The notes: a model not told the origin generated them from the letters alone. A DNA stretch of 64,000 nt from Ypsolopha sequella (GCA_934047225.1 OW204009.1:17930898-17994897); one strand, 5' to 3'; shown: positions 44,529-55,805, counted from the first letter of the stretch. Numbers and translations: made by a program.

Positions 44529-44904
44529 TTTCACATTTTTAGTGTTGCTGGGTTAAATTGTGAGGTATAGGTAGTTCTTGCAAACGTGGTGTTACTGAAA
44601 CGAAGTTCAAGTGAGTATAAGTAGCCATGTTTGAGTAGCTTCCTGCTATCAGCACCTTAACACAACATGATTACCGCAATCTCGAGTTATGTGCTGTCAT
44701 CCGTTGAAGAGTTCTACGGTGATGAAGCCAAGTTCGAGGTCAGGTGGGTATTCTGATTATCTCCAAGTAATACCCTTGAATCAGCACCCTAACGCAGTGA
44801 TTGCCGTTATGATTGAGTTATGGAGTAACAACGCCAAAAAAAAAAAACAATGCAGTCGAATTGAGAACCGCCTCCTTTTTTGAAGTCGGTTAAAAGGCTT
44901 ACAA

Positions 44905-45192
44905 GGATTAAAAAACCGGGCAAGTGCGAGTCGGACTCGCGCACGAAGGATTCCGTACCATTATGTATAAAAACGGCAAAAAAACATGTCTGTTGTATGG
45001 GGGCCCCCTTAAATATTTATTTTATTCTGTTTTTTAGTATTTGTTGTTATAGCCGTAACAGAAATACATCATCTGTGAAAATTTCAACTGTCTAACTATC
45101 ACGGTTCATGAGATACAGCCTGGTGACAGACGGACAGCGGAGTCTTAGTAATAGGGTCCCGTTGGTGACCCTTTGGGTACGGAACCCTAAAC
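44905..45192. repeat. Dispersed lepidopteran repeat (AGGGTTCCGTA family)
   Basis: Starts CCGGGCAAGTGCGAGTCGGA and ends GGGTACGGAACCCTAA, with a GGGCCCCCTTAAATATTT block and the phrase CATGAGATACAGCCTGGTGA, recognisable as a very common lepidopteran repeat. Related ends occur at 53014-53860 and 61577-62455. Confidence 0.75.
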
Positions 45193-45899
45193 TAAAAATT
45201 AAAATTAATTACATACTAACACTAAATACAATTTCTAATTTTATGATGGAAAGTAGAAACTTTCCTACGATATAGCAACATAAAAACCAATATAAGAGCG
45301 CCGACTTCTAGATAACATATTGTTTCAGGAAGAAAGAAGTCGGCAAAAGTGTTGCTTCGGTACCATCGGTCTTTATAGAATTATTATTAACTTTTTAGTG
45401 AATGACTGCTGTTACTATTGAAGTCGGTTGCTATTTTTTTGTTAAATGTTTATTTTTTTAGAAGTAATAACGTATATCTGATTTCAGGGAAGGTAAATAA
45501 AAAGTACGGTCCTATAAATAAAAAAAAATATCCTTTATTCAAGGGGCTTCAAAGATATTTTGAAAAAAATATCAAGGCAGCGGACGGTAGGTAGCACGGA
45601 ACACTTTTACCAGGAGAGTAGGTAGGAACTAGGAAGGCCAGGCTCCATACTAACATCTTGAAATCCTTTTCTGAAACTGTATTATTTGTGCTCTTTGCAT
45701 TTCTCTTCGCTCTTTGATTTCTTTACGGCTGTGTTTTCGCTTGCTGGTGTTATCAATTAACGTCTAATTTTACGTAAAGATTGAAATAAAGTATTTTCAC
45801 GTACTTTATTGGTATTCAAAAGTATAAAGTACAGAGACCGAAAATAACGTAAGATACTTTATTTTAAAGTACGGTTGGCAACCCTACCTGGGACTTGCA
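45193..45899. other. Palindrome-arm copy and unique sequence
   Basis: 45262-45460 is a third copy of the 44165-44528 arm. 45460-45899 shows no gene. A CATTTCTCTTCGCTCTTTGATTT region has no recognised identity. Confidence 0.5.
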
Positions 45900-46495
45900 G
45901 GTTGCACAAATCCGCAAGAAGATATTTGCCTCAATGCACTCACTAAACTGCATGCAAATTTCTTCCATACTCTGCCAAGGTTACATTAGTCAATTCTCTT
46001 TTGCTTCCTACCATAGATTACGCTGATGTGAGTTATCCTGATCTCACAGAAGAACTTTTAAACAAGTTAGATCGTCTCCTAAATCTCTGTATCAGATACA
46101 TCTTCGGATTGCGCAAATACCATCATGTCTCTCAATTTCGCCTCCAGCTGAACTGGCTCAATATCCGCTACCGAAGGAACTCACACATCGTCTCACTTCT
46201 TTATAATGCTCTCAATAGCCCATTTTCTCCTCCCTATCGTAGAGACCGGTTTGTCTCTATTGAATCCCTTGGCCGGCTTCAACGACCAAGCAGAGCTATG
46301 CTCCCCCGATTTCCCGAACACAGCACCAATATGTACACAAATTTATTTATAGTGTCAGCAATCCGCCTGTGGAATAGTCTTCCTCTTAATATCCGTCAGT
46401 CTCCCTCTATCTCTACCTTCAAAACCAGAGCCAGCCTATCAACATTAACTACAGTTTCAGAATCAGTCATAAAACTTGTAATTATATCCCCCTGA
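45900..46495 (+). pseudogene. CR1/jockey-like LINE fragment (ORF2 C-terminus)
   Basis: 46004-46430 encodes a close relative of the last 160 residues of the 5924-8893 protein (DYADV-YPDLTEELLNKLDRL, RLWNSLPLNIR). 45900-46003 matches the preceding KKIFASMH region in another frame, so there is an indel near 46000. 5' truncated; the RT catalytic core is absent. Confidence 0.85.
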
Positions 46496-46516
46496 CTCGT
46501 TGTCCTCCTCGTAATC

Positions 46517-47184
46517 TAAATAAATATATAAAACAAAGTCGTGTTAGTTACACCACTTATAACTCAAGATCGGCTGGATCGATGTTAGTTATCTCTTTTT
46601 TGGTGTATTCTTATCCGCTCCGAATAGCAGAATCTATATATATATTTTAAATATATAAAACAAAGTCGTGTTAGTTACACCACTTATAACTCAAGATCGG
46701 CTGGATCGATGTTAGTTATCTCTTTTTTGGTGTATTCTTATCCGCTCCGAATAGCAGAATAAGTAATAAAATATCGGATAAATTATCGAATAACAATAAA
46801 TAAATTAATTAATTTTACGAATGCAAACAGCATGTGGTGCCATCTGTTGACAAAACTACGCATATAAAAGAAACCTATTTATCTAGCGTTCTGATATCAT
46901 TAAATAACATCTAAACCCCAAGTTTTAAAAATCGCTTAGTTATTCCAAGAATTATTATTTCTGCATATATTCAATACCCTACGCTAAGCCTAACAACGGT
47001 ACTGAAACTACTACATGGGTCCCTGCCATTCTTCTTTCGCAATGGCAAGCAATAAAACATTTCTGTATTTGCAAAAAAGTTATATTCATCTTATTACCTT
47101 AATTAAATCCTAAATTAAGTTTAACTAAAGTTAACACGATATTATTAGACTGTTAGGCGGAACGAAGTTCGCCGGGTCAGCTAG
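46517..47184 (+). mobile_element. Non-autonomous Helitron with duplicated 5' region
   Basis: The 3' end is the lepidopteran Helitron signature: hairpin GGCGGAACGAAGTTCGCC, then GGGTCAGCTAG, with T following. The 5' end may be TC at 46633 (A before it). A block of about 116 bp starting ATATAAAACAAAGTCGTGTT occurs twice in tandem (46517-46632 and 46640-46762), as if two 5' ends were joined. No Rep/helicase ORF. Confidence 0.82.
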
Positions 47185-47230
47185 TTACCTATATATTGTT
47201 TTGTATAATATATGTAGATACCTTTAAATG

Positions 47231-47588
47231 TATTTTTCAATGCAAGTTCTCGTAAAGGCCCACTTTTTATGCATCAAAACCGAACAGAAAGTCGATTTTT
47301 TTGCCCTAGGGCTTTATAATTTTTTTTCATTTTATTTGTTTACAATAGTTGGCTAACCTGCAGCCTTTCCTCTGTATCACAAATGTTATACTTTTTTTTT
47401 ACTGTTTAACGGCTCTGGATATAGTGCTTTTGAGCTAATCATAATTTAAAGTTCACAAGATTATATTTGTTTTATTTCCTCACACTATACATTGAAAAAC
47501 GTAGTATGATAAATTACTCGCTACGCTCGTGTTCTAAATCTTCCTCGTAATTTATTCCTTTTCGCCCTTGTAGCATAAACTACTATTA
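47231..47588. repeat. Direct repeat, copy A
   Basis: About 360 bp matching 47797-48195, from TTCAATGCAAGTTCTCGTAAAGG to CATAAACTACTATT. Contains GCCCTAGGGC and CGCTACGCTCGTGTT. No coding frame is conserved between the copies. Confidence 0.88.
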
Positions 47589-47796
47589 TTGTATTCGTGA
47601 CTAGATTGTACATGTATATACAATAATTAGGTACTTAACTCTAATTATATTTAATATATAAAGTATCTATGACAATATGATTTCTTGGTCAAATTGATTA
47701 TAGTAATCAACTTATCTGGCACTACCCTTAAAAACTTTCCAAATCACAAAAGGTTAATTGGCAGAGAATGCTGATTCGCCTTTGTGCATTGTAAAT

Positions 47797-48195
47797 TATT
47801 TTTCAATGCATGTGCTCGTAAAGGCCCACTTTTTATGCATCAAAACCGAACAGAAAGTCGATTATTTTGCCCTAGGGCTTTTATTATTATTTTTTATTTT
47901 ATTTGTTTGCAATGGTTGGCTAACATGCAGCCTTTCCTGTCTACCATAGATGTTATACTTTTTTTTCCACTGTTTAACGGCTCTGGATATAATCCTTTTG
48001 AGCCAATCATAATTGAAAGTTCACAAGATTATATTTGTTTTCATTTCCTCACACTATGCATTGAAAAACGTAGTATGATACACGGGCGTAAAAGCAATAA
48101 ATTACTCGGTTACGTTTAAAACACTCGCTACGCTCGTGTTTTCAATCGTCCTCGTAATTTATTCCTTTTCGCCCTAGTAGCATAAACTACTATTG
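47797..48195. repeat. Direct repeat, copy B
   Basis: Partner of 47231-47588. It has about 35 extra bases near 48080-48120 (ACACGGGCGTAAAAGCAATA region), and differs in indels of its T runs. Unrelated sequence of about 210 bp separates the copies. Confidence 0.88.
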
Positions 48196-48276
48196 TGCAA
48201 TAAATTATTTACATACATACGAGTACATAACGTATACATACGAAACTGAATCCAATTCGCATATATTAAATTATTG

Positions 48277-48631
48277 ACAGGTGGTAGAGCTGATGCCGGG
48301 CTCGACTGTGAAAGTACCACCATCTTACTTGGAGACCCCATCGAAGTAATTCGGGGAGAGTAAGAGGACAGCTCACAGGCAACAAACCAGGAGGCCCACC
48401 ATGCCTGGGACCGATGGATGGCGGTATATCCATCCCTAATAGCCTGGCCTTATATGGAACAGACTGGTGACGGGCAGCGGCGTCACTGGTGCGATGGTTC
48501 CGGCACCGCGCTCACCAACCCGCCTGCTAAGCGTGTGTGAGTATGGGCAATTCTTCCAGGATGACCGCCGGGAGTGACAAAGTCCTGGAAAGGCTTATGT
48601 CCAGCAGTGGACGATCGAGGCTGATGGATGA
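48277..48631 (+). mobile_element. SINE-like element, copy 2
   Basis: Plus-strand copy of the 43323-43683 element: ACAGGTGGTAGAGCTGATGC near the 5' end, GATGGATG tail at 48622-48630. Target duplication not clear. The short frame inside comes from the repeat. Confidence 0.82.
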
Positions 48632-48930
48632 AGGTGTGTTAATTCGAAAAACATTTCGAGATTTACGTGTAATAAGCCGTATTTTCCAACTGTGGTCTAA
48701 AAAACCTCATGATGATGAAACTTCCATTTGCCTTTATAAATTTATAACAATTTGCTTACGATTGATTTGACAGATGAGTAGACAGACAGAGACAGACCAC
48801 TTTTTTTATAAGCTATCGATATATCAGACGATTCTTTAAAAAATCATTAAAAATAATGGTTAATATCAAAATAATGAAAAGTATATCTTAAAATGCCGTA
48901 ATAAACTTAAAAAAAAATCTTTCAGAAATT
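48632..48930 (+). repeat. Dispersed repeat family, copy 2
   Basis: Begins GGTGTGTTAATTCGAAAAAC directly after the SINE-like element and shares the whole block order with 43699-44064. Confidence 0.72.
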
Positions 48931-50250
48931 AAGCTATAAGAATTGAAGTTTAGTGTTATGGAGCCCGTTAAGTAACTACTTAAACAATAAACATACATTA
49001 CATAATATTTATAATAAGATAAAAATTAAATAAAAATCGTATAAATAATTCTATAGATAAAAAATTTATTGTGCTAATGAAATTGAAAATTTTCTTAAGT
49101 CATTCTCAAATCATAAAACCTTGAAATTTGTGTAAAAAATAAGTGAATAAATGACCCCGTCTTAGAATATTATAATAATCTCATCTTGAAGTTGAAATGT
49201 AAAAAAAAAAACAGTTTTTCGTGAGCCCTTTTTTCTTGTTGGTCGTAACAGCCACGGCAGATAGCTCGCTGAAACATTAGTTCTCTGATTGATGCAAAAT
49301 GGGGTGCTGAATCTGACTATATGAAATTGTTATATCGGGAATAAATACATATTTTAGATACATCCTTTCTGCAGATTTTTAAACGGTTCAAAACTACGCC
49401 AAATATTGCTCGATCGAAAAAAATCCAACGTTCGAAAAACAATCCAAAACTTGACGATTTTTCATGTGTTTTCGTTTTAAGTACAAAATTTATAAAATTA
49501 TAATCATATAAAATTTACAATATCAAATTATCTAATTGTATGAAAATTGCATGATATTAAAGAAAAGGTAATTTAGTAAGTACTTTAACAGATACTTTCT
49601 TCAAAATTTCACCGTAAAAACGTTCATACTTTAGTATACTATACTATATTTGCAGCTTTTTTTCTCAGCTCAGCCACGTCATGTCATTTTGAATGTCACA
49701 GATCATGAGGCCGTGTTTGTATTTAATTAGAGGACAATATAATTATTAAAAAATTAAAGAAACAGATGTGTTGTTTCAATAATTACCACTGAAGTAGTTA
49801 AGTAATGTCATGTTATCTTGAAATACCTATGTTACAGATCATGACACCGTGCTTGTATTCAAGGCGATACCAAAAAAAAATGGGGTTTTTTCGAATCCAT
49901 TTACTCCATTATAACGTCATCTACGTATTTCATTTTTGTGTAAATGTTTATTGAGTATTTGATTAAGATTCTCACTGAAAGAAAATGCGATTTGGACGAA
50001 ATTTTCTCGATAGAATTTAATTACGAAAAGACCTCTAAATTGTTTTATTTTTTCCTGTTATTCTGAAATTGCATTCAAAATGTGGATATTTGTAAAGTCT
50101 CCTTGAAAATCTTTTTGACAAAATAGCTTAGTACATTTTATATTAATAAAAAACCGACTTTTTGCTACTTTTCCACGAATCCGTCCCACTCGCACTGAGG
50201 GTTTTTTCGCATACGGAGTAACAGGGACGCTAAAACTTTTACGTATATTT
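48931..50250. other. AT-rich intergenic with tandem segments
   Basis: 49670-49880 holds two diverged copies of a roughly 130-bp segment (AATTAGAGGACAAT...ATCATGACACCGTG). Further copies lie at 51050-51240. No gene seen. Confidence 0.5.
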
Positions 50251-51044
50251 TAAGGCGTATGACCACGCTAAATAAGCAACCCGATGTCTGTCGGTACAAA
50301 TATCAACGGAAACGACATTGAAATAATGTTCATTTCAGCGTGCCTTGAAAAGTGGCTGTTACGACAACCACTGCGTCTCCGGCTAGCGCAAAATAGAAGA
50401 AAATAATACTTTTCACATGGACGGAAAAAAATTTTGAACTTAAATTTTTTAGATCTAAAAATTTCCTATAATTTGGTGAAATAATAATTAAAATCGCTTT
50501 AGGCGTTTGGAAGGAGTAAGAGAATTCTTGTGTTAATCATGTGAAACTTTCGATGACTTTCGATTTTTTTTCTCAAAACTTACAATAGAAAAACAGTTTA
50601 TGAAACTTAAAATTTATTTTTGACTCTATAATCTGCCCTGTTTCTGTAGTGCATCGGGAATGTTTGCCGAAGCGTGCGTGGACGGATTCCCAGCCATATT
50701 GCGTAAGCGGGCTGCGTCGGTAATACGCAGAGTGCGGGCCAGCGACAACGGCATCCTGCAGGCGGTGGCGGACAGCTGCGACTGTCCTGTGTTGTGGCAC
50801 TGCGTAAGTGTGGCCTGTGGTCAAATTTATATTTCATTTAATTTAATTCTCTTTTACTAACATAATTTTCAAGATAATTGTTACTTATGGATCATTGATA
50901 TCTGAAATAAATAGAATATTATTATTATTATTATATTATAATGCCTTATCATATATTTTAACGACAGTTTTTGGACCACCCGTGTAGGAGGAGTAGGCCT
51001 TCAAAGACAGGTCCAAATTGCAGTTGGCGTATCCATTCGCCTTA
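50251..51044. mobile_element. TTAA-flanked MITE, left copy (with LINE insertion)
   Basis: Ends TAAGGCGTATGACCACGC and, inverted, TAAGGCGAATGGATACGCC; TTAA at both borders suggests TTAA target duplication. A LINE fragment (50633-50936) is inserted in it. A second copy in reverse orientation is at 51671-52167. Confidence 0.82.
50633..50936 (+). pseudogene. 5'-truncated LINE 3' end (RT C-terminus)
   Basis: Flanked by TATAAT (50627-50632 and 50937-50942); the empty site is preserved in the reverse MITE copy at 51771-51790. A GC-rich frame encodes LRKRAASVIRRVRASDNGIL, then DCPVLWHC, resembling the C-terminal end of LINE ORF2 proteins. The tail is AATAAATAGAATA followed by ATT triplets. Confidence 0.75.
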
Positions 51045-51350
51045 AGTAGGTAGAGGACAACAAAATTTAAAATTAAAGAATTAATGAGTTGTTTCAATAT
51101 TAACCATCGAAGTAGGTCAGAGCGTCATGTCATCTTCAAATACCTATGCTACAGATCATGACACCACCGTGTTTGTGTTTAATTAGAGGACAATAAATTA
51201 TAAAATTAAAGAGACAGATGTATCATTTCAATATTGACTGCCGAATTTACAAAGACGCTGTATTTACCCAAGTGCACTCAAAAAGACTTATTACCCCTTT
51301 TGTATTAATCGATTAATGGCTATTTACTTTAGTTTTACGCAGTTTTGGGG

Positions 51351-51356
51351 TATAAA
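51351..51356 (+). promoter_or_regulatory. TATA box of the silk-like gene
   Basis: TATAAA in the context GGGGTATAAAAGAG, 73 bp before the ATG at 51429. Transcription would start at about 51378-51385, giving a leader of about 45-50 bases. Strong TATA promoters are usual for highly expressed secreted-protein genes. The promoter lies between two reversed MITE copies. Confidence 0.75.
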
Positions 51357-51428
51357 AGAGTCAAAATTTGCATTACAATTGCTGTTAAGTGGTTTTAGCT
51401 GCTCTAAGAAGAACTAAAATTGAACAAG

Positions 51429-51470
51429 ATGAGGTCTTGCATTCTGTTCAGCTTTATCGTGGTACTCAGC
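51429..51470 (+). CDS. Silk-like secreted protein gene, exon 1 (signal peptide)
   Basis: ATG at 51429 follows AACAAG and encodes MRSCILFSFIVVLS, the start and hydrophobic core of a signal peptide. The exon ends in phase 0 at a consensus donor GTAAGT (51471). Too short to be found by ORF length; supported by the TATA box upstream, the donor and the exact fit with exon 2, which completes the signal peptide (STIGSHA, cleavage expected after SHA). Intron 1 is 3815 bp and holds a MITE, a 20-bp minisatellite, a SINE-like element and other repeats. Confidence 0.75.
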
Positions 51471-52767
51471 GTAAGTGAACTTCCATTTTCTTTTTATATT
51501 CAACCCATAACCAAGCGTTATACCATAATTTATACATATTTCTCTTTTTATATTTTTTTTTATAAGATACTAGATGTGCGGCTTTGTCCGATTTGAAAAT
51601 ATAATAATTAATAAAAAAAAACTTGAAATCTTGAATCATAAAGAGGAGATAATCTCTGGAATTAATTGATTAAGGCGAATGATTACGCCAACTGCAATTT
51701 GGACCTGTCTTTGAAGGCCTACTCCTCCCACACGGGTGATCCAAAAACTTTCATAAAAATATATGATAGGCATTAGTTATAGAGTCAAAAATAAATTTTA
51801 AGTTTCGTAAACTTTTTTTCTATTGTTAGTTTTGACAAAAAAAACTGAAAGTCATCGAAAATTTCACATGATTAACACAAGAATTCTCTTACTCCTTTCA
51901 AACGCCTAAAGCGATTTTAATTATTATTTCACCAAATTATAGGAAATATTTAGATCTAAAAAATTTAAGTTCAACATTTTTTTTCCGTTCATGGCATCCA
52001 TGTGAAAAGTATTATTTTCTCATATTTTGCGCTAGCCGGAGACGCAGTGGTTGTCGTAACAGCCACTTTTCAAGGCACGCTGAAATGAACATTATTTCAA
52101 TGTCGTTTCCGTTGATATTTGTACCGACACACATCGAGTTGCTTATTTAGCGTGGTCATACGCCTTAATTTAAAATTAATTCTTTCGAAAAATAATTCCA
52201 AAACAGTATGAACAGCCGTTTAGGCATGCCATGCAGATCTGACGTTTCTGAAATGCGGAACGTATAGGCGATTTGCGAAAAAAATACGGGTGTTTCTTTT
52301 CTGTGTATTTCATGAAATACACGGAAAATTTTAATAAATTTCTGTTATATGCATTTTGACTATATAATCTAGGGTTTTGAAATTGGAAAATATGTTTGGA
52401 TAAATTTTCCTCTATAGAAATAATTGTTGAAATGAGGTCTTCAAACACGCTTTTTCTCCTCGTTTGATGAATAGGAACCATATACAGAACTTAAACATAT
52501 TTTATTAGGTGTGTTTCAATAATATCTAGAGATTCGATATTTGAAATTTTGCTAGCTATTTTAGTTTTTTTAATAAAAATATTAAACTAACTTTTTTCCG
52601 TTTTGCCCTGAGTCCGCCCTGTCACACTGCGCGATTTTTCGCTTGGAATGACAGTGACAAAAATGAAATTCGCATAGCCTCTTTATTAAGCGATCACGTA
52701 TTTAAAGATCCAAACCCCTATTGTTTTTACCGTTCATCATTGCTACCGTCCAAGGAAACGAATTCGG
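51471..52767. other. Intron 1, first part: includes MITE 51671-52167
   Basis: 51671-52167 is a complete copy of the TTAA-flanked MITE in the opposite orientation to 50251-51044 (ends TAAGGCGAATGATTACGCC and, inverted, TAAGGCGTATGACCACGC). The rest is AT-rich without genes. Confidence 0.7.
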
Positions 52768-53013
52768 GTGTGTTTATTCGAAAACCGTTTCGAGATTTAG
52801 GTTTAATAAGCCGTATTTTCAAACTTTTGGTCTAAAAAACCTTATGTGATTAATATTTTTACGAAAAAGCTGCAAATTCTACTTGCCTTCGTGTGACGTC
52901 ACTTGAGAAATGGCTGTTTAGAAGTGTGTCCTTTGCTATCAAGATAAATTTATAATAATTTGCAGCCGACTGTTTTGACAGATGGATGACAAATGAGTAG
53001 AGAGACCGCTTTT
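52768..53013 (+). repeat. Dispersed repeat family, copy 3
   Basis: Starts GGTGTGTTTATTCGAAAACC and shares AATAAGCCGTATTT, TGACGTCAC and GCTATCAAGATAAATTTATA with the copies at 43699 and 48632. Confidence 0.75.
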
Positions 53014-53860
53014 TAGGGTTCCGTAGTACCTAAAAGGTACAAAAGGAACCTTATGGTGAGACTACGTTGTCCGTCCGTCCGTATGTCACAGCCTCATAAC
53101 TTTAGCACCGTTAAAGATAAATACATGAAATTTGGCACAAAAATAGCATTAATTTGCCCACATATTAGGGCAAATTAATGCTATTTTTGTGCCAAATTTT
53201 GTGCCATATATAAAAATATATAAACAATTTGAAATTGTTCAAAATATTTCCAAAACAAAAGTGAGAAAAATAAAAAATATTAGCCTAAAAATACAATATG
53301 GGTATTAAATTGTAGGTACTAAAAAGTTTATTCTAAAAATATATACTTTTAATATATTTACTGACACTGGTTTCGAGAAATCTTTAAAAAACCCCAAAAA
53401 ATTATGTATCCCTTATCTCCGAAACTGGTAGATCGAAAAATATAAAAAAATGTCAATTGTAGATCATAAATAGCCAATTACAGGAAAGCTATAGCGAATA
53501 AAAAAAAATCAGCACAAATGAGAAATATAAAAAAAAGGAATAAAATAAATAAAAAAATATTTTATAAAAATACGATATGGGTATGAAATTGTAGGTATTA
53601 AAAAGCTGATTGTAAAAATATATACTTTTACTATATTTCTGGCACTGGTTTCGAGAAATAAAAAAAAAAAACATAAATATGTATGTCCCCCCTTATCTAA
53701 AAACTGGTGGACAAAAAAATATGAAAAAAATGTGTTTACGTAAAAATTACACAAAAAAATAAAGCGGTTGAGAAATTCCCGAAAAAAATGACAAAATTAA
53801 ATTTATCATCCACAATACGGAGCCCTAGAGTCTGCCGCTTTTTTATTTGCTCGTAAGATT
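53014..53860. repeat. AGGGTTCCGTA-family repeat, long form
   Basis: Begins TTTTTAGGGTTCCGTAGTAC and ends near ATACGGAGCCCTAGAG. Contains GAAATTTGGCACAAAAATAG, duplicated in inverted form around 53150-53200. A longer related copy is at 61577-62455. No ORF of interest. Confidence 0.7.
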
Positions 53861-54062
53861 ATCGATAGTTTTCAACTTGGCGGTTATTTTATCATCACCC
53901 TCTATAGCCTACTTTATGACCAAGGTCACTATGATGTTAATTAAGAAAACCGCATCGTAATTAGTTGAGTGCTTCTCAAGAACATCAAGACAGACAAAAA
54001 TTAAAAAAAAAAATAGTTTTGATACAACTCCAATAACCCATTTCATTTACAATTTCGCAAGT

Positions 54063-54382
54063 ATTTAGTGAATAGATACAACATTTAGTGAATAGATACA
54101 ACATTTAGTGAATAGATACAACATTTAGTGAATAGATACAACATTTAGTGAATAGATACAACATTTAGTGAATAGATACAACATTTAGTGAATAGATACA
54201 ACATTTAGTGAATAGATACAACATTTAGTGAATAGATACAACATTTAGTGAATAGATACAACATTTAGTGAATAGATACAACATTTAGTGAATAGGTACA
54301 ACATTTAGTGAATAGATACAACATTTAGTGAATAGATACAACATTTAGTGAATAGATACAACATTTAGTGAATAGATACAAC
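54063..54382. repeat. Minisatellite, 16 units of exactly 20 bp
   Basis: ATTTAGTGAATAGATACAAC repeated 16 times with one A-to-G change near 54296. It lies in intron 1, ending about 10 bp before the SINE-like element. Confidence 0.97.
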
Positions 54383-54391
54383 ATTTTTGCT

Positions 54392-54773
54392 CATCCATCC
54401 ATCCATCCATCAGCCTAGTTCGTCCACTGCTAGACATAAGTCTTTCCAGGACTTTGCCACTCCCGGCGGGCATCCTGGAAGAATTGCCCATACACACGCT
54501 GGGCAGGCGGGTTGGTGAGCGCGGTACCGTAACCCTCGCAACAGTGACGCCGCTGCCCGTCACCAGTCTGTTCCATATAGGGCCCGACTATTAGGGATGG
54601 AAATACCGCCATCCATCGGTCCCAGGCATGGTGGGCCTCCTGGTTTTTTGCCTGTGAGCTGTCCTCTTAATCTCCCCCGAATTACTTCGAGGGGGGTCTC
54701 CAAGTAAGATGGTGGTACCTCCACAGTCGAGCCCGGCATCAGCTCTACCACCTGTGAAAACTCTTTTGCTACT
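54392..54773 (-). mobile_element. SINE-like element, copy 3
   Basis: Flanked by TTTTGCT (54385-54391 and 54774-54780). Minus-strand tail GATGGATGGATG. The 5' end extends about 10 bases beyond copy 1 (GAGTTTTCAC then AGGTGGTAGAGCTGATG), so copy 1 is slightly 5' truncated. Confidence 0.87.
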
Positions 54774-54817
54774 TTAATATTATTACTATGTTTTATACGA
54801 TTACGGTACCCGGCGGA

Positions 54818-54924
54818 AAATAATGCACATCGGCTATCTTCGGCTTTGTAGAGCGTCGTCTCTGTCACCGGACTATTAGTGCTTCGTGCGACAGAGATGA
54901 CGCTACGATACGATGTGCATTATT
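54818..54924. repeat. Palindromic MITE, copy 1
   Basis: AATAATGCACATCG at one end and CGATGTGCATTATT at the other; the inner GTAGAGCGTCGTCTCTGTC pairs with GACAGAGATGACGCTAC. Second copy 60029-60134, partial copy 21520-21600. Confidence 0.85.
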
Positions 54925-55285
54925 GTGCAGTTGGTATTTTTTGTTTTTAGAATAACTTGAATTTTTGTAAAATGAACATAATGCAACCGACCCATGGTTT
55001 ACTTCAAAATTTTCATTTTTCAAGATTTAATATTTTTTTCTAGATTAGACTACTTTCAAATATTATTTGACAGTTAAAAACTTTTGTGAAACCCTATAAT
55101 TGGTCTTTGGTTGTATACTTATAAGTTTACCACTATTATTTAAAATTACGATGTTTTTTTAAAAAAGCATATTGTAATTGACTGTTGGGTTTCCGAATAA
55201 AAAATTATTCAAAATAATTATTATTATTAACTGCCGCGACTTGTAAATTGTTTTATTACTTGAGTTCTGTTATTATTGATTTCAG

Positions 55286-55328
55286 ACCATCGGCTCCCAC
55301 GCAGTCCCCACTGGAAATCAGGATGATG
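55286..55328 (+). CDS. Silk-like secreted protein gene, exon 2
   Basis: The acceptor TTGATTTCAG ends at 55285 and the donor GTAAGT starts at 55329. 43 bases read in frame with exon 1: TIGSHAVPTGNQDD plus one base, so it ends in phase 1. SHA gives a good signal-peptidase site, leaving a mature N-terminus VPTGNQDDG. The one-base overhang G fits both downstream acceptors (59663 and 62569), giving a Gly codon in each case. Confidence 0.75.
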
Positions 55329-55360
55329 GTAAGTTGTTTTGTATTTATTTGTAAATAAAT

Positions 55361-55502
55361 GAAGGCTTTAATTTTAGTCTTAATGCTGTCAAAACTTAAA
55401 TTTTTCCAAAGTATTTTAGCTCCTATTCTTAACAATTATGAAGAAAATTTATAATGAAAAAAATGTAGTTTTGACAGCACTAAATCTGAAATTAAAGCCT
55501 TC
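55361..55502. repeat. Foldback repeat in intron 2
   Basis: GAAGGCTTTAATTTTAGTCT pairs with the inverted AGATTTCAGAATTTAA-type right arm ending AAATTAAAGCCTTC; the inner ATGCTGTCAAAAC pairs with GTTTTGACAGCA. Confidence 0.8.
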
Positions 55503-55507
55503 AGAAT

Positions 55508-55805
55508 CAAAAATTTCAAAAGTAAAGATAAGCCCTTACCGTACCATGACAGCACCAAAATGTTTTCACCTTTAAACTCATACGTTTGGAATCAGTGCTC
55601 ATCTGAACACAGTGATAGTTGGACGTCTTAAGTGCACTTAAAGTTAATCATTTTAACAACTTTAGTAGTCTGATCAGTTTGCTAACCGTAGGTAGACAGA
55701 TTTTGCGCACTCATAATTGTGCGTGCCTCGGCATTATGTTAACGCACGCAATAAAAAACAATAGATTTTAGGCGCCAGGGCTCATCTAAACTTTTGAAAT
55801 CTTTG
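55508..55805. mobile_element. 298-bp MITE derived from the 35407-37169 transposon
   Basis: Ends CAAAAATTTCAAAAG and, inverted, CAAAGATTTCAAAAG; flanks TTCAGAAT at 55500-55507 and 55806-55813. Shares about 130 bp of left end and about 45 bp of right end with the larger transposon. Confidence 0.93.

Noticed and set aside
50649..50801. Exon-like GC-rich segment with TTTCTGTAG before and GTAAGT after
   Set aside because: It lies within a sequence flanked by TATAAT duplications and ending in an ATT tail, and the empty site is visible in the other MITE copy. It is a LINE 3' fragment, so the splice-like sites are fortuitous.
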